A DNA stretch of 64,000 nt, taken from positions 1 to 64,000 of the forward strand of contig NZ_CALSAN010000018.1 in NCBI RefSeq assembly GCF_943372915.1, read 5' to 3'. How positions within the stretch are numbered: the stretch's first letter is position 1; each line of letters starts with the position of its first letter. This DNA is from Ferrovibrio terrae_A (GTDB lineage Bacteria; Pseudomonadota; Alphaproteobacteria; Ferrovibrionales; Ferrovibrionaceae). Made by a program: the position numbers and the translations under genes. Below the pieces are notes generated by a model. It was not told the origin of the DNA. It ran no database searches and saw only the letters and a program-made list of their open reading frames with translations. Positions 6,688 through 15,712 of this stretch are shown here, one piece after another.

Positions 6688-8856
6688 AAAGCTATAGGGA
6701 TCGATATCAACCGTGCGTTTTACACCTGACGGTAGTTTTGTTTTCGCCATCCATTCCCGCAAAGCGGCAGGCACATCGATTTCCCGCTCGGCCTTGAGCA
6801 ACAGCCGCTCGCGATAGCGACCGCGCAGGTAATGCAGCGGTGCCGGCGCCGGCCCCAGCACTGAGAGCCCCCCACCGCGCGGCGCGACCCGCGCAAGCGC
6901 GCGGGCTGCCTGCTCCACCTCGGCCTGGTCAGTGCCGCTGATGATCACGGCGGCGAGACGGCCGAATGGCGGCATGCCAGCGCGCTGGCGTTCGGCCATC
7001 TCGGCGGCGAGAAAACCGGCGGTATCGTGGCGGCTGAGCGCGGCGATGACCGGATGCTGTGGATCGAAACTCTGCAGTAGCACGCGGCCGGGATGGGCGG
7101 CGCGGCCGGCGCGGCCGGCCACCTGGGTGAGCAGTTGATGCGTGCGTTCGGCGGCGCGCGGATCGCCGCCGGCCAGCCCCAGATCGGCATCGATCACGCC
7201 CACCAGCGTCAGCAGCGGGAAATGATGGCCTTTCGCCACGATCTGCGTGCCGATCAGGATGTCGATCTCGCGCCGTTCCATGCGCTCCAGCATCTCGCCG
7301 ATCATGCGCGGGGTATTGGCGGTATCAGACGCCATCACCGCCAGCCGCGCATCGGGAAACAGCATGGCAGCTTCCTCGGCCAGGCGCTCGACACCCGGGC
7401 CGCAGGCCTTGAACTTGTCTTCTGCTTCGCATTGCGGGCAATTCTTCGGCAGGCGCTGCTGATGACCGCAGTGATGACATTGCAGGCGACCATGACGCTT
7501 ATGCTCGACCAGCCAGGCGGCGCAGTTGGGACATTGCAGGCGATGGCCGCAGGCACCACAGAGCGTCAGCGGCGCATAGCCGCGGCGGTTGAGGAACAGC
7601 ATCGCCTGCTCGCCGGCGGCAATCGTTTCGGTCAGCGCCGTCACCAGGGGCGCACTGATGAAGCGCTGCGTCGGCAGTCGCTCTTTGCGCATGTCGACAA
7701 TCTGGATGCGCGGCAGGCTGGCGGCATTATGGCGTTCGGGCAGCACCGCATGGGCATAGCGGCGGCGCGCCACGTTATGCAGGCTTTCCAGCGACGGCGT
7801 CGCCGACGCCAGCACGACGGCAATACCTTCCAGCTTGGCGCGCACCACCGCCATGTCGCGGGCGTTGTAGATCACGCCTTCCTCCTGCTTGTAGGAGGCA
7901 TCGTGTTCCTCATCGACCACAATGAGGCCGAGATCGGCGTAAGGCAGGAACAGCGCCGAACGTGCGCCGATGACGACTTTTGCCTCGCCACGGCTGATGG
8001 CGCGCAGGGTGGCCGCACGGCGGCCCTCGGCCATTTCCGAATGCCAGGCCCAGGCGGGGGCGCCGAAGCGCTGCTCGAAGCGATCCAGCGACTGCTGGGT
8101 CAACGCGATTTCCGGCAGCAGCACCAGCACCTGGCGACCGCGTGCCAAGGCCGCTGCCACGGCTTCGTAATACACCTCGGTCTTGCCGGCGCCGGTGACG
8201 CCTTCCAGCAGCGTGACGGAAAAATCCTGCGCTTCGGCCGCCGCACGCAGGGCGGCAGCGGCCTCCGCCTGCAGGGTATTCAGCGCACGGCCGTCACGGC
8301 GCCAGTCCGGCGCTGCGGGCGGGCGGAAGGCCGGCACCTGATCTGCCACCAGCGCACCGAGTTCCAAAAGTTTGCGCACCACCGCCTGCGAGACGGCGGC
8401 GGCTTCGGCCAGTTCGGTCACACTCAGGCCAGGCTGGTCGCGCACGATCTTCAGAACACGCTCACGCTGCTCACTGGCCTTCACACCGCTGGCATCGCCC
8501 AATCTCAACACCGCACGCACAGGCGGCGGCTCGATCAGGGCACGCGGTTCGGGCAGGCACATCTTCAGCACCGCGCCGGTGGGGTTGAGCGTATAGGCCG
8601 CCACCCAGTCGACCAGCTTGCGTAAGGCCTGCGGAATCGGCGGCGCGTCGCAGCGCCGCAGCACATCCTTCAGTTTCGCCTTTTCCGGCAGCGGCGCGGG
8701 CGTGCCATCCCAGACCACGCCGAGCGAGACGCGGTTGCCGATCGGCACCTCGACGATATCGCCGGGTGCAAGCGGACCCGCACTGCCAGCCCGGTAGGTA
8801 AAGGGCTCGGCCAGCGGCAGGGGCAGCAGGACGTGGATCAGATCGGCGTTCGTCAA
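6682..8856 (-). CDS. priA: Primosomal replication-restart helicase PriA
   Basis: 724-residue superfamily 2 DNA helicase that reloads the replisome at stalled or repaired forks. The N-terminal DNA-binding domain begins MTNADLIHVLLPLPL. Walker A is LEGVTGAGKTEVYYEA near residue 215 and the DEAH-type box is VVDEEHD. The zinc-binding region contains eight Cys in four CxxC pairs (CGAC, CPNC, CHHC, CPQC). The helicase C-terminal motif is QVAGRAGRAAHPGRV. Length is normal for the family. The start is a TTG with GGAAC upstream, and no better start is available. It is divergent from the transaldolase gene across about 110 bases. Confidence 0.96.
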   Translation of the reverse strand: MTNADLIHVLLPLPLAEPFTYRAGSAGPLAPGDIVEVPIGNRVSLGVVWDGTPAPLPEKAKLKDVLRRCDAPPIPQALRKLVDWVAAYTLNPTGAVLKMCLPEPRALIEPPPVRAVLRLGDASGVKASEQRERVLKIVRDQPGLSVTELAEAAAVSQAVVRKLLELGALVADQVPAFRPPAAPDWRRDGRALNTLQAEAAAALRAAAEAQDFSVTLLEGVTGAGKTEVYYEAVAAALARGRQVLVLLPEIALTQQSLDRFEQRFGAPAWAWHSEMAEGRRAATLRAISRGEAKVVIGARSALFLPYADLGLIVVDEEHDASYKQEEGVIYNARDMAVVRAKLEGIAVVLASATPSLESLHNVARRRYAHAVLPERHNAASLPRIQIVDMRKERLPTQRFISAPLVTALTETIAAGEQAMLFLNRRGYAPLTLCGACGHRLQCPNCAAWLVEHKRHGRLQCHHCGHQQRLPKNCPQCEAEDKFKACGPGVERLAEEAAMLFPDARLAVMASDTANTPRMIGEMLERMERREIDILIGTQIVAKGHHFPLLTLVGVIDADLGLAGGDPRAAERTHQLLTQVAGRAGRAAHPGRVLLQSFDPQHPVIAALSRHDTAGFLAAEMAERQRAGMPPFGRLAAVIISGTDQAEVEQAARALARVAPRGGGLSVLGPAPAPLHYLRGRYRERLLLKAEREIDVPAALREWMAKTKLPSGVKRTVDIDPYSFL

Positions 8857-8969
8857 GGGGGTTGTTCCGGTGGAACGGATGGTCCGGGTCGGGTATTGTT
8901 AACCATCCTGCTTATAGCATCGGCGGCTGATTCGGGCAGAGCCCGGGCCGCCTTGAGGAGTGATCGGGT

Positions 8970-9638
8970 ATGAAATTTTTCGTCGATACTGCGGATATCG
9001 CCGAGATTGCCGAGCTGAACGACACCGGCCTGCTGGACGGGGTGACCACCAACCCGTCGCTGGTGGCCAAGACCGGCAAGGATTTCGTCACCACGATCAA
9101 GGATATCTGCAAGATCGTGAAAGGCCCGGTCTCGGCCGAGGTCACCGCCACCGATTATGCCGGCATGCTGGCCGAGGGCCGCAAGCTGGCAGCCCTGGCC
9201 ACCAATGTCGCGGTGAAGGTGCCGCTGACCATGGATGGCCTGAAGACCTGCAAGACGCTGTCGGATGACGGCATCATGGTCAACGTGACGCTGTGCTTCT
9301 CGCCGGCACAGGCGATCATGGCCGCCAAGGCCGGCGCCACCTTCATCTCGCCGTTTGTCGGCCGGCTCGACGATATCGGCCAGGACGGCATGCAGCTGAT
9401 CGCCGACATCGTGCAGATCTACAACAACTATGCCGATTTCAAGACCGAGGTGCTGGTCGCCTCGATCCGCCATCCGATCCACCTGATCGAATCCGCCAAG
9501 CTGGGCGCCGATGTGGCGACGCTGCCGCCGAATGTGCTGAAGGGCCTGGTCAAGCATCCGCTGACCGACAAGGGCCTGGAGGCATTCCTGGCAGACTGGA
9601 AGAAGACCGGCCAGTCGATCCTCGGCAACGACAAATAG
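8970..9638 (+). CDS. tal: Transaldolase (short TalC/fructose-6-phosphate aldolase type)
   Basis: 222-residue TIM-barrel enzyme of the short transaldolase subfamily, acting in the non-oxidative pentose phosphate pathway. Hallmarks are the start MKFFVDTADI, GVTTNPSLVAK, the Schiff-base Lys83 in AVKVPLT, and TLCFSPAQA with SPFVGRLDD. The small size alone does not separate transaldolase from fructose-6-phosphate aldolase. Most alphaproteobacterial members are annotated as transaldolase. A good Shine-Dalgarno (GAGGAG) precedes the ATG. It is followed 11 bases later by the DUF484 gene and then xerC. Confidence 0.92.
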   Translation: MKFFVDTADIAEIAELNDTGLLDGVTTNPSLVAKTGKDFVTTIKDICKIVKGPVSAEVTATDYAGMLAEGRKLAALATNVAVKVPLTMDGLKTCKTLSDDGIMVNVTLCFSPAQAIMAAKAGATFISPFVGRLDDIGQDGMQLIADIVQIYNNYADFKTEVLVASIRHPIHLIESAKLGADVATLPPNVLKGLVKHPLTDKGLEAFLADWKKTGQSILGNDK

Positions 9639-9649
9639 GCGGGCTGCGC

Positions 9650-10369
9650 ATGGCCGATGGCATCATAGCACCCTTTCCTGCCGCGCCCGGCCTGGCCGAG
9701 GCGGATGTGATCGCATGGCTGAAGCAGCATCCCGATCTGCTGACCCGCCATCCGGACCTGTGTGAAATCCTGCTGCCGCCGACGGCACCGCGCGGTGGCG
9801 ACAATGTCGTCGACCTGCAGCGTTTCATGGTGCAGCGCCTGCAGGGCGAGTTGCATCGCGTGTCGCATGTGGGCAACGAGCTGCTGGATGCCAGCCGGCA
9901 GAACCTGTCGGCCACCCAGCGTGTGCATGCTGCCGTGCTGATGCTGCTGGAAGCGGGCAGCTTCGAGCATATGATCCATATGGCGACCCAGGACTGGACC
10001 GACCTGCTGGAGGTCGATGTGATCAGCCTGTGCGTCGAGGGTGATCCGGAAAAGATGAAGGACATCGCCACCGGCGGCGTCTTCGTCCTGCCCAATGGCG
10101 CCATCGATACCCTGCTGGGTGCCTTGCCCGCCGTGGCACGCGACAAATGCGACGCGGCCGACTGGCTCTATGGCCCGGCAGCGACGCTGGTGCGTTCGGA
10201 CGCGCTGGCACGCCTCGATTTCGGCCCCAATGCGCCGCATGCCATGCTGGCGCTGGGTTCGCGCGAGGCCGACAAGTTCCAGCCGCACCAGGGCACGGAG
10301 CTGCTGCAGTTCCTCGCCGGCGTGCTCGGCCGTTCGGTGCGGGCATGGCTCGACCTGCCGCAGCCCTGA
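9650..10369 (+). CDS. DUF484 family protein (GAF-like)
   Basis: 239 residues. It shows the DUF484 N-terminal feature DVIAWLKQHPDLLTRHPDLCEILLPP, followed by a coiled-coil-like helix (residues about 45-80) and a GAF-like C-terminal half. DUF484 genes commonly lie immediately before xerC in proteobacteria, and that is the case here. The molecular role is not established. The gene starts 11 bases after the transaldolase stop, and its last 25 bases overlap the start of xerC, so the two are likely translated together. Confidence 0.85.
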   Translation: MADGIIAPFPAAPGLAEADVIAWLKQHPDLLTRHPDLCEILLPPTAPRGGDNVVDLQRFMVQRLQGELHRVSHVGNELLDASRQNLSATQRVHAAVLMLLEAGSFEHMIHMATQDWTDLLEVDVISLCVEGDPEKMKDIATGGVFVLPNGAIDTLLGALPAVARDKCDAADWLYGPAATLVRSDALARLDFGPNAPHAMLALGSREADKFQPHQGTELLQFLAGVLGRSVRAWLDLPQP

Positions 10370-11325
10370 AAGCCTCAGAGGCAGACGAAGGCCTGCCGTT
10401 CTTCCTTGCTGCCGAGGATGTGAAGGCCGCGGCCGAAGCCTGGTATCGCTGGCTGGCCAAGGAAAAACGCTTCTCGCGCCACACGCTGCGCGCCTACGGC
10501 CAGGATCTGTCGGTCTATCTGTCATTCTTAAGCGAGCATCTGGGCGAACCGGCCAGCCTGGCCGATCTGCAATCACTGCGGCAGGCCGATTTCCGCGCCT
10601 ATCTGAGCCATCGCCGCACCGATGGCGTCGGCGCCACCTCGGTGGCGCGCAACCTGAGCGCCGTGCGCAGCTTCTTCCGCCGCCTGCAGAAGGACGGCCG
10701 CATCGACAATGCCGCCGCCAACCTGATCCGCACGCCGAAGCGGCCGCACAGCGTGCCCAAGCCGTTGAGCGTGAATGCCGCGCAGCAGATGATCGACAGC
10801 GTGGACGAGGCTGATACCGCGCCATGGCTGCAGGCACGCGATGCCGCGATCCTGACCCTGCTCTGGGGCGCAGGCTTACGCCTGGGCGAGGCACTGGGTC
10901 TGGATGGCGACAAGATCCCACAAGGCGACAGCCTCACCGTCACTGGCAAGGGCAACAAGCAGCGCCTGGTGCCGATCCTGCCCGTCGTGCGCGAGGCCAT
11001 CGCCGCCTATGTGAAACTCTGCCCTTACGCCATCGGCGGCGGCACGCCATTGTTTTACGGCGCCCGCGGCAAGCGGGTCGATCCAGCCATCATCCAGAAG
11101 GCCATGCGCAATGCCCGCCGGGCCCTGAACCTGCCGGAAACCGCCACGCCGCATGCCCTGCGGCACAGTTTCGCCACCCATCTGCTGGCCGCCGGCGGCG
11201 ATCTGCGCACCATCCAGGAACTGCTGGGCCACGCCTCGCTGGCCACCACCCAACGCTATACCGAGGTGGACGCCGAGGCGCTGCTCCGGGTCTATGACAG
11301 TGCCCATCCGCGCGCCCGAGCCTGA
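10345..11325 (+). CDS. xerC: Tyrosine recombinase XerC
   Basis: 326-residue site-specific recombinase that resolves chromosome dimers at dif together with XerD, activated by FtsK (also in this window at 34790). The N-terminal SAM-like core-binding domain spans about residues 22-115. All catalytic residues are visible: Arg179 (GAGLRLGE), Lys202 (GKGNK), His270, Arg273 (HALRH), His296 (LLGHASL) and nucleophile Tyr305 (TTQRYTEVD). I chose the ATG at 10345, inside the DUF484 gene, because the residues downstream fit the family length. Confidence 0.93.
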   Translation: MARPAAALKASEADEGLPFFLAAEDVKAAAEAWYRWLAKEKRFSRHTLRAYGQDLSVYLSFLSEHLGEPASLADLQSLRQADFRAYLSHRRTDGVGATSVARNLSAVRSFFRRLQKDGRIDNAAANLIRTPKRPHSVPKPLSVNAAQQMIDSVDEADTAPWLQARDAAILTLLWGAGLRLGEALGLDGDKIPQGDSLTVTGKGNKQRLVPILPVVREAIAAYVKLCPYAIGGGTPLFYGARGKRVDPAIIQKAMRNARRALNLPETATPHALRHSFATHLLAAGGDLRTIQELLGHASLATTQRYTEVDAEALLRVYDSAHPRARA

Positions 11326-11404
11326 TTGAGACGGCAGTCACAGCGCCCTGTCCAAGCTTTGCCATAATTGGCCGACACTCTATGTTTGACCCCATAGGCC
11401 AGAC

Positions 11405-12205
11405 ATGACGCTCAAAATTTCACTCCGCCCCCGCCCCCTGATCCGCAATCTCCTGATCGCGCTGGCCGCCCTGATCGCCGTGCCGCTGATGGCCAGCGGC
11501 GCTTCCATCGCCACGGCCGAGCGCAAGCACTGGTCGACCGCGCGCTGGGACAGTGTCGGCCTGGCACCCGATCCGCTGACCGTGAAGGACGCGGTGATCC
11601 AGGTCTATGCCGCCCGGGTCTGGGGCTGGCGCGGGGCCTTCGCCGTGCATACCTGGGTGGTGGTGAAGCCGGCCGGTGCAGAGGCCTTTACCCGCTACGA
11701 GGTGGTCGGCTGGGGCGGTGCGCCGGTGCGCATCAGCAACCGCACCCCCGATGGCTACTGGGCCGGCAATGCCCCCGAGCTGCTGCATGACCTGCGCGGC
11801 CCGGCCGCCGCCGCCGCCATCCCGTTGCTGATCTCGGCGGCCGAACGCTATCCCGGCCGCAGCGGCTATGTGATGTGGCCCGGCCCCAATTCAAACAGCT
11901 TTGTCGCCTACCTGGCGCGTGAAGTGCCGGAGCTGGGGCTGCAACTGCCGCCGACCGCCGTGGGCAAGGACTGGCTCGGCACCACCACACTGTTTGCGCC
12001 CGCCCCGAGCGGCACCGGCTGGCAGGTCAACCTGCTGGGCCTGGCCGGCGTGACGGCGGCAGCCCGCGAGGGGCTGGAGCTGAACCTGCTCGGCCTGACC
12101 ATCGGCATCGACATCCTGCGCCCGGCGCTGAAGCTGCCCGGGATCGGCCGCCTAGGCCTGCCGCTGCAGCCGCCCGCGGCCATGGCAACGGAAAATCCCC
12201 TTTAA
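11405..12205 (+). CDS. DUF3750 family protein with N-terminal membrane segment
   Basis: 266 residues. A hydrophobic segment at about residues 12-32 (LIRNLLIALAALIAVPLMASG) would be a signal peptide or anchor, placing the rest in the periplasm. The body has DAVIQVYAARVWGWRGAFAVHTWVVVKPAG, characteristic of DUF3750, and later YPGRSGYVMWPGPNSNSFVAYLAREVPEL. A conserved His, Asn and Ser in these stretches recall a papain/NlpC-like fold, but that is only an impression. Function unknown. It stands alone between xerC and the MNIO pair, with about 80 bases upstream. Confidence 0.7.
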   Translation: MTLKISLRPRPLIRNLLIALAALIAVPLMASGASIATAERKHWSTARWDSVGLAPDPLTVKDAVIQVYAARVWGWRGAFAVHTWVVVKPAGAEAFTRYEVVGWGGAPVRISNRTPDGYWAGNAPELLHDLRGPAAAAAIPLLISAAERYPGRSGYVMWPGPNSNSFVAYLAREVPELGLQLPPTAVGKDWLGTTTLFAPAPSGTGWQVNLLGLAGVTAAAREGLELNLLGLTIGIDILRPALKLPGIGRLGLPLQPPAAMATENPL

Positions 12206-12343
12206 GTAACCAGTAGTTGAGCTTCAGGGCCGCCTGATCTCGGCAGGTATTTTTCCACAGGCGATGCTAGAGTGCCGGGATATGCACAGGGCTGGCAGGC
12301 CTGTGCAGCGACGCATCAGCCTGAAGAGTGTGCATCCGGCGCC

Positions 12344-13360
12344 ATGACGGATCAGAAACCCATTGCCGCACCGACCAGAGAGACTCTGGCGCGGGACGCG
12401 ACCACCGGCAGCCCGGCCCCGGGGATCGCTGCGGCGATTCTGCCTGGCCTGGCGCCGGAGCGCGTCGGCATCGGCCTGCGCCCGCCGCATCACCAGGATC
12501 TGCTGGATACGCGCCCGCCGATCGGCTGGCTGGAAATCCATGCGGAAACCTATATGGGCGGCGGCGCAGCACGGCACTACCTGGAACAGGCCCGGGCGCT
12601 CTGGCCGATTGCCGTGCAGGCCACCGGCCTGGGGCTGGGCAGCGACGAACTGCCCGACACCGATCATCTCAACCGGCTGGCCCGCCTGGTCGACTGGCTG
12701 GAGCCGGCACTGGTGTCCGAGCACCTCGCCTGGGTCGGCGTCGATGGCCGCTACTACAATGATCTGCTGCCCCTGCCCTATACGTCTGAGAGCCTGGAAA
12801 GCTGCTGCCGCAATGTCGATATCGTGCAGGGGCGCCTGAAACGGCCGATCCTGATGGCCAACCCGGCCAGCTATCTGCGCTTCCGCGAAAGCCAGATTGC
12901 CGAGGCAGAATTCCTTAGCCGCCTGAGCCAGCAGAGTGGCTGCGGCATTCTGTGCGACGTGAACAATCTCTATGTCTCCAGTGTCAACCATGTCGGCCGC
13001 GAGGCGGCGCCGGCGGTGGCGGAGGCCTATCTCGACAGTCTGCCCGGACCGGCGGTGCACCAGATCCGCCTGGCCGGCCACAGCGAATGCACCGCCGATG
13101 GCAAGCTGATGCTGATCGATGACCATGGTGCCCTGGTGGCCGAACCGGTCTGGCGGCTTTATGCCAGCGCGGTGCAGCGTTTCCCCCATGCCGCCACCTC
13201 GCTGGAATGGGACAGCAACCTGCCGCCCCTGGCGCATCTGGTGGCCGAAGCGCAGCATGCCGAACGCCAGCGCGCCGCAGCACTGCGGCCGAGCGAACTG
13301 CCGGGAGATTCTCCTGGCGACGAACTGACAGCGACGGATGGCGATGAGCGCGCTGCTTGA
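12344..13360 (+). CDS. DUF692 multinuclear iron oxygenase (MNIO) family protein
   Basis: 338-residue TIM-barrel protein of the MbnB/TglH/BufB family, enzymes that use two or three iron atoms to modify Cys or other residues of ribosomal peptides. The expected ligand-bearing motifs are present: EIHAETYM, LVSEHLAW, CDVNNLYVSSVNH, RLAGHSE, IDDHGALVAEPVW and LEWDSNLPP. It appears complete and catalytically competent. I chose the ATG at 12344, because upstream in-frame codons give an unrelated leader. The gene overlaps the partner gene by 23 bases. No precursor peptide gene is visible on either side, so the substrate is unknown. Confidence 0.85.
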   Translation: MTDQKPIAAPTRETLARDATTGSPAPGIAAAILPGLAPERVGIGLRPPHHQDLLDTRPPIGWLEIHAETYMGGGAARHYLEQARALWPIAVQATGLGLGSDELPDTDHLNRLARLVDWLEPALVSEHLAWVGVDGRYYNDLLPLPYTSESLESCCRNVDIVQGRLKRPILMANPASYLRFRESQIAEAEFLSRLSQQSGCGILCDVNNLYVSSVNHVGREAAPAVAEAYLDSLPGPAVHQIRLAGHSECTADGKLMLIDDHGALVAEPVWRLYASAVQRFPHAATSLEWDSNLPPLAHLVAEAQHAERQRAAALRPSELPGDSPGDELTATDGDERAA

Positions 13361-14114
13361 ACGTCAACGCGAATTTGCCGGCGCGCTGACCGGCTCGCTG
13401 TATGGCATCGTCGAGAAGGTGATCGGCGATGCGATCCCGGCGGAAGGCCGGCTGCAGATCTATGCCGACCGCTTCCGCGCCAGCCTGCTGGAAGTGCTGG
13501 CCCTCACCTTCCCGGTCACCCGCGCCCTGGTCGGCGAGGCTTTTTTCGCCCAGACCGCGCGCGCCTTCCTGATCTTCGACCCGCCGCGCTCGCCGGTCCT
13601 GGCACAGTATGGCGGCGGCTTTCCCACCTTCCTCGCCGCCTTGCCCGATCTCAGCGGGCACCACTACTTGCCCGATATCGCCGCCTTTGAATGGGCGCTG
13701 AATGTGGCCGAACATGCCGAGGATGTAGACCTGCTGCGGCCGGAAGACCTGCCCGATGCCATCGAGGAGATGACCTTCACGCTGCACCCATCCGCGCAAC
13801 GTCTCTCAACGCCGTTTCCGGTCAGCGAGATCTGGCAGGTGCACCAGCCGGAATCACCGGCGGTGGAGCGTATCCAGCTGGCCGGCAGCAGCGAGCGCCT
13901 GCTGGTCTGGCGCCGCGGCATCACGGTCCGCTGGCACAAGCTCAATCACGGCGAGGACCGCCTGCTGGCCGAACTGGCCAACGGCGTGCCGCTGGATGCC
14001 GCCATGCAGGCGGCCGGCGTACATGAGGATTTCGATTTCCCCGCCAGCTTCAGCTGGATGCTGGATGGCGGCGTGTTCGCGCGACCAGCCAGCATCACGG
14101 AGTCCGCAGCTTAA
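13338..14114 (+). CDS. DUF2063 family MNIO partner (MbnC/BufC-like)
   Basis: 258 residues. The N-terminal DUF2063 domain is recognised by LLERQREFAGALTGS followed by RLQIYADRFRASLLEVLALTFPVTRALVGEAFF. In characterised MNIO systems this partner presents the precursor peptide to the DUF692 enzyme. The C-terminal half (from about 150) is a separate domain with LLVWRRGITVRWHKL. The start lies inside the end of the DUF692 gene, so the two are translationally coupled. The stop overlaps the convergent M20 gene by four bases. Some databases label this family as putative DNA-binding, which I consider less useful here. Confidence 0.8.
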   Translation: MAMSALLERQREFAGALTGSLYGIVEKVIGDAIPAEGRLQIYADRFRASLLEVLALTFPVTRALVGEAFFAQTARAFLIFDPPRSPVLAQYGGGFPTFLAALPDLSGHHYLPDIAAFEWALNVAEHAEDVDLLRPEDLPDAIEEMTFTLHPSAQRLSTPFPVSEIWQVHQPESPAVERIQLAGSSERLLVWRRGITVRWHKLNHGEDRLLAELANGVPLDAAMQAAGVHEDFDFPASFSWMLDGGVFARPASITESAA

Positions 14115-15388
14115 TCCAGCCAGCTGTAGGACGCCGCCAGCATCGCCTCGATGCCGGTGCGCAGGGTCGGATGCAGCACCGGTGCGTAGAAGGGCGAATG
14201 ATTGACCGGCAGGATCGTGGGATCGTCACCGGTCTGCGCCTTGGCATAGAGATCCGGATCGCTGCCGCCAATCACCCAGAACACCGAGGGCACGTTCCAG
14301 GCCGTGCCGAACAGGCCGAAATCCTCGCTGCCCGAGGCCGGTTCCACCGTCATCACGCGCTCAGGCCCGAAGTAGGCCGACATGCCCTCGACGGTGCGCG
14401 CGGTGGCGGCCTCGTCATTGATGGTGAGCGGGAACTGGCTGATCACCGAGTATTCCGGCGGCTTCGGCGCGCCGGAAGCCTGTGCCTCGGCGTCGATGAT
14501 GCGCTTGACCGAGGCCAGCACCCGGGTGCGCACGTTTTCCTTGAAGGTGCGGATATTGAGGCGCAGCAGCGCCTCGTCAGGGATCACATTTTCATTGAAG
14601 CCGCTTTGCAGCGTGCCCACGGTGACAACTGCGCTGTCTGCCATCGCCACTTCGCGCGACACGACTGTTTGCAGCCGCATCACGGTGGAGGCGGCCATCA
14701 CCACGGGATCGATGCTGTTCTGTGGCTTGGAGCCATGGGCACCACGGCCGAACAGCTTCACCTCCCAGCTGTCGGCCGCCGACATGGCGACACCGGCCTT
14801 GTAGCCGATGCGGCCGGCCGGCAGCGGGATGACATGCTGGCCGAGCGAGACAGTGGGCTTGGGGAAACGCTTGACCATGCCGTCGGCCAGCATGGCGCGG
14901 GCACCAGCGCCGATTTCCTCGGCCGGCTGGAACACCGCCATCACGGTGCCCTTCCAGGTGTCGCGCGCTTCCGACAGCAGGCGGCCCACCGCCATCAGCC
15001 AGGTGACATGGAAGTCGTGGCCACAGGCATGCATGATCGACACAGACTGGCCGAAGCGATCCACGCCGGTCTGCGTGCTGGCATAGTCCAGCCCGGTCTT
15101 TTCCTTGACCGGCAGGCCGTCCATATCGGCGCGCAGCAGGATCACCGGGCCGTCGCCATTCTTCAGAATCGCCACCACGCCGGTGGTGCCGACCTTTTCA
15201 TGCACCTCGAAGCCATACTGCTTCATCCAGGCGGCGGCGATGCCGGCGGTGCGCACTTCCTGCATCGAGAGTTCCGGATGCCGGTGCAGATCGAGATAGA
15301 TCTTTTCCAGCTCGGGCAGCATGGCGTCGATCTTGCCGAAGATCGCGGCTCTGTCAGGGGAAAGCGTGCGGTGCCGGGGTGCGTGCAT
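14111..15388 (-). CDS. M20 family metallo-amidohydrolase
   Basis: 425-residue zinc-dependent amidohydrolase of the hippurate hydrolase/N-acyl amino acid hydrolase type. Metal-site motifs are LHRHPELSMQE near the start, the HACGHDFH segment and FQPAEEIGAGARAML. The dimerisation domain lies at about residues 190-310, and SGSEDFGLF supplies the C-terminal ligand region. The C-terminus has PFYAPVLHPTLRTGIEAML. Substrate cannot be inferred from sequence. I chose the ATG at 15388 because upstream residues are Arg/Pro-rich and not family-like. It is third in a leftward run after the MFS gene and a small hypothetical gene. Confidence 0.88.
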   Translation of the reverse strand: MHAPRHRTLSPDRAAIFGKIDAMLPELEKIYLDLHRHPELSMQEVRTAGIAAAWMKQYGFEVHEKVGTTGVVAILKNGDGPVILLRADMDGLPVKEKTGLDYASTQTGVDRFGQSVSIMHACGHDFHVTWLMAVGRLLSEARDTWKGTVMAVFQPAEEIGAGARAMLADGMVKRFPKPTVSLGQHVIPLPAGRIGYKAGVAMSAADSWEVKLFGRGAHGSKPQNSIDPVVMAASTVMRLQTVVSREVAMADSAVVTVGTLQSGFNENVIPDEALLRLNIRTFKENVRTRVLASVKRIIDAEAQASGAPKPPEYSVISQFPLTINDEAATARTVEGMSAYFGPERVMTVEPASGSEDFGLFGTAWNVPSVFWVIGGSDPDLYAKAQTGDDPTILPVNHSPFYAPVLHPTLRTGIEAMLAASYSWLD

Positions 15389-15402
15389 GAGCGTTCTCTT
15401 TC

Positions 15403-15681
15403 TTAAGCGTAAGTCTGGAACTGGGGTTTGGTGCCGGCGCGCAGGCGCGGCAGGCCGCATTTCGGCGCTTCCGGATCGGCTTCGATCTCGCCGAGCAGCA
15501 CCAGGATTTCCTGGCCGATGCGCATGGCATCCTGCGGCGGCAGGGCATCGGGATGTTCGACAAGTGCGAGCAGATCGAGAATACGCTGCTGACGCTGGTA
15601 GCGGCGACGGATCGCAGCAGCCTGATCGTCAGGCATGCCGATCAGCTCCACATCGGGCGGCAGTTCACAGCGGTCGCACAT
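15403..15681 (-). CDS. Small hypothetical protein with N-terminal CxxC
   Basis: 92 residues, not recognised. It starts MCDRCELPPDVELIG, so two Cys sit at positions 2 and 5, with a third Cys near the C-terminus (APKCGLPR). The middle is Gln/Arg-rich and helical in character (AAAIRRRYQRQQRILDLLALV). Its position, 31 bases after the MFS transporter stop and 14 bases before the M20 amidohydrolase start, suggests that all three share a transcript. A metal-binding or redox role is possible from the Cys pair, but nothing else supports it. Confidence 0.55.
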   Translation of the reverse strand: MCDRCELPPDVELIGMPDDQAAAIRRRYQRQQRILDLLALVEHPDALPPQDAMRIGQEILVLLGEIEADPEAPKCGLPRLRAGTKPQFQTYA

Positions 15682-15712
15682 GAACGAATTAGACCGGATA
15701 CGCCGAAAAGCG

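Noticed and set aside
7093..8625. 510-codon plus-strand frame opposite priA
   Set aside because: Shadow of priA with the same His/Arg-rich composition.
8866..8876. GTTCC/GGAAC short inverted repeat next to the priA start
   Set aside because: Five-base arms with a short centre are common by chance, and there is no promoter-like spacing that would support a binding site.
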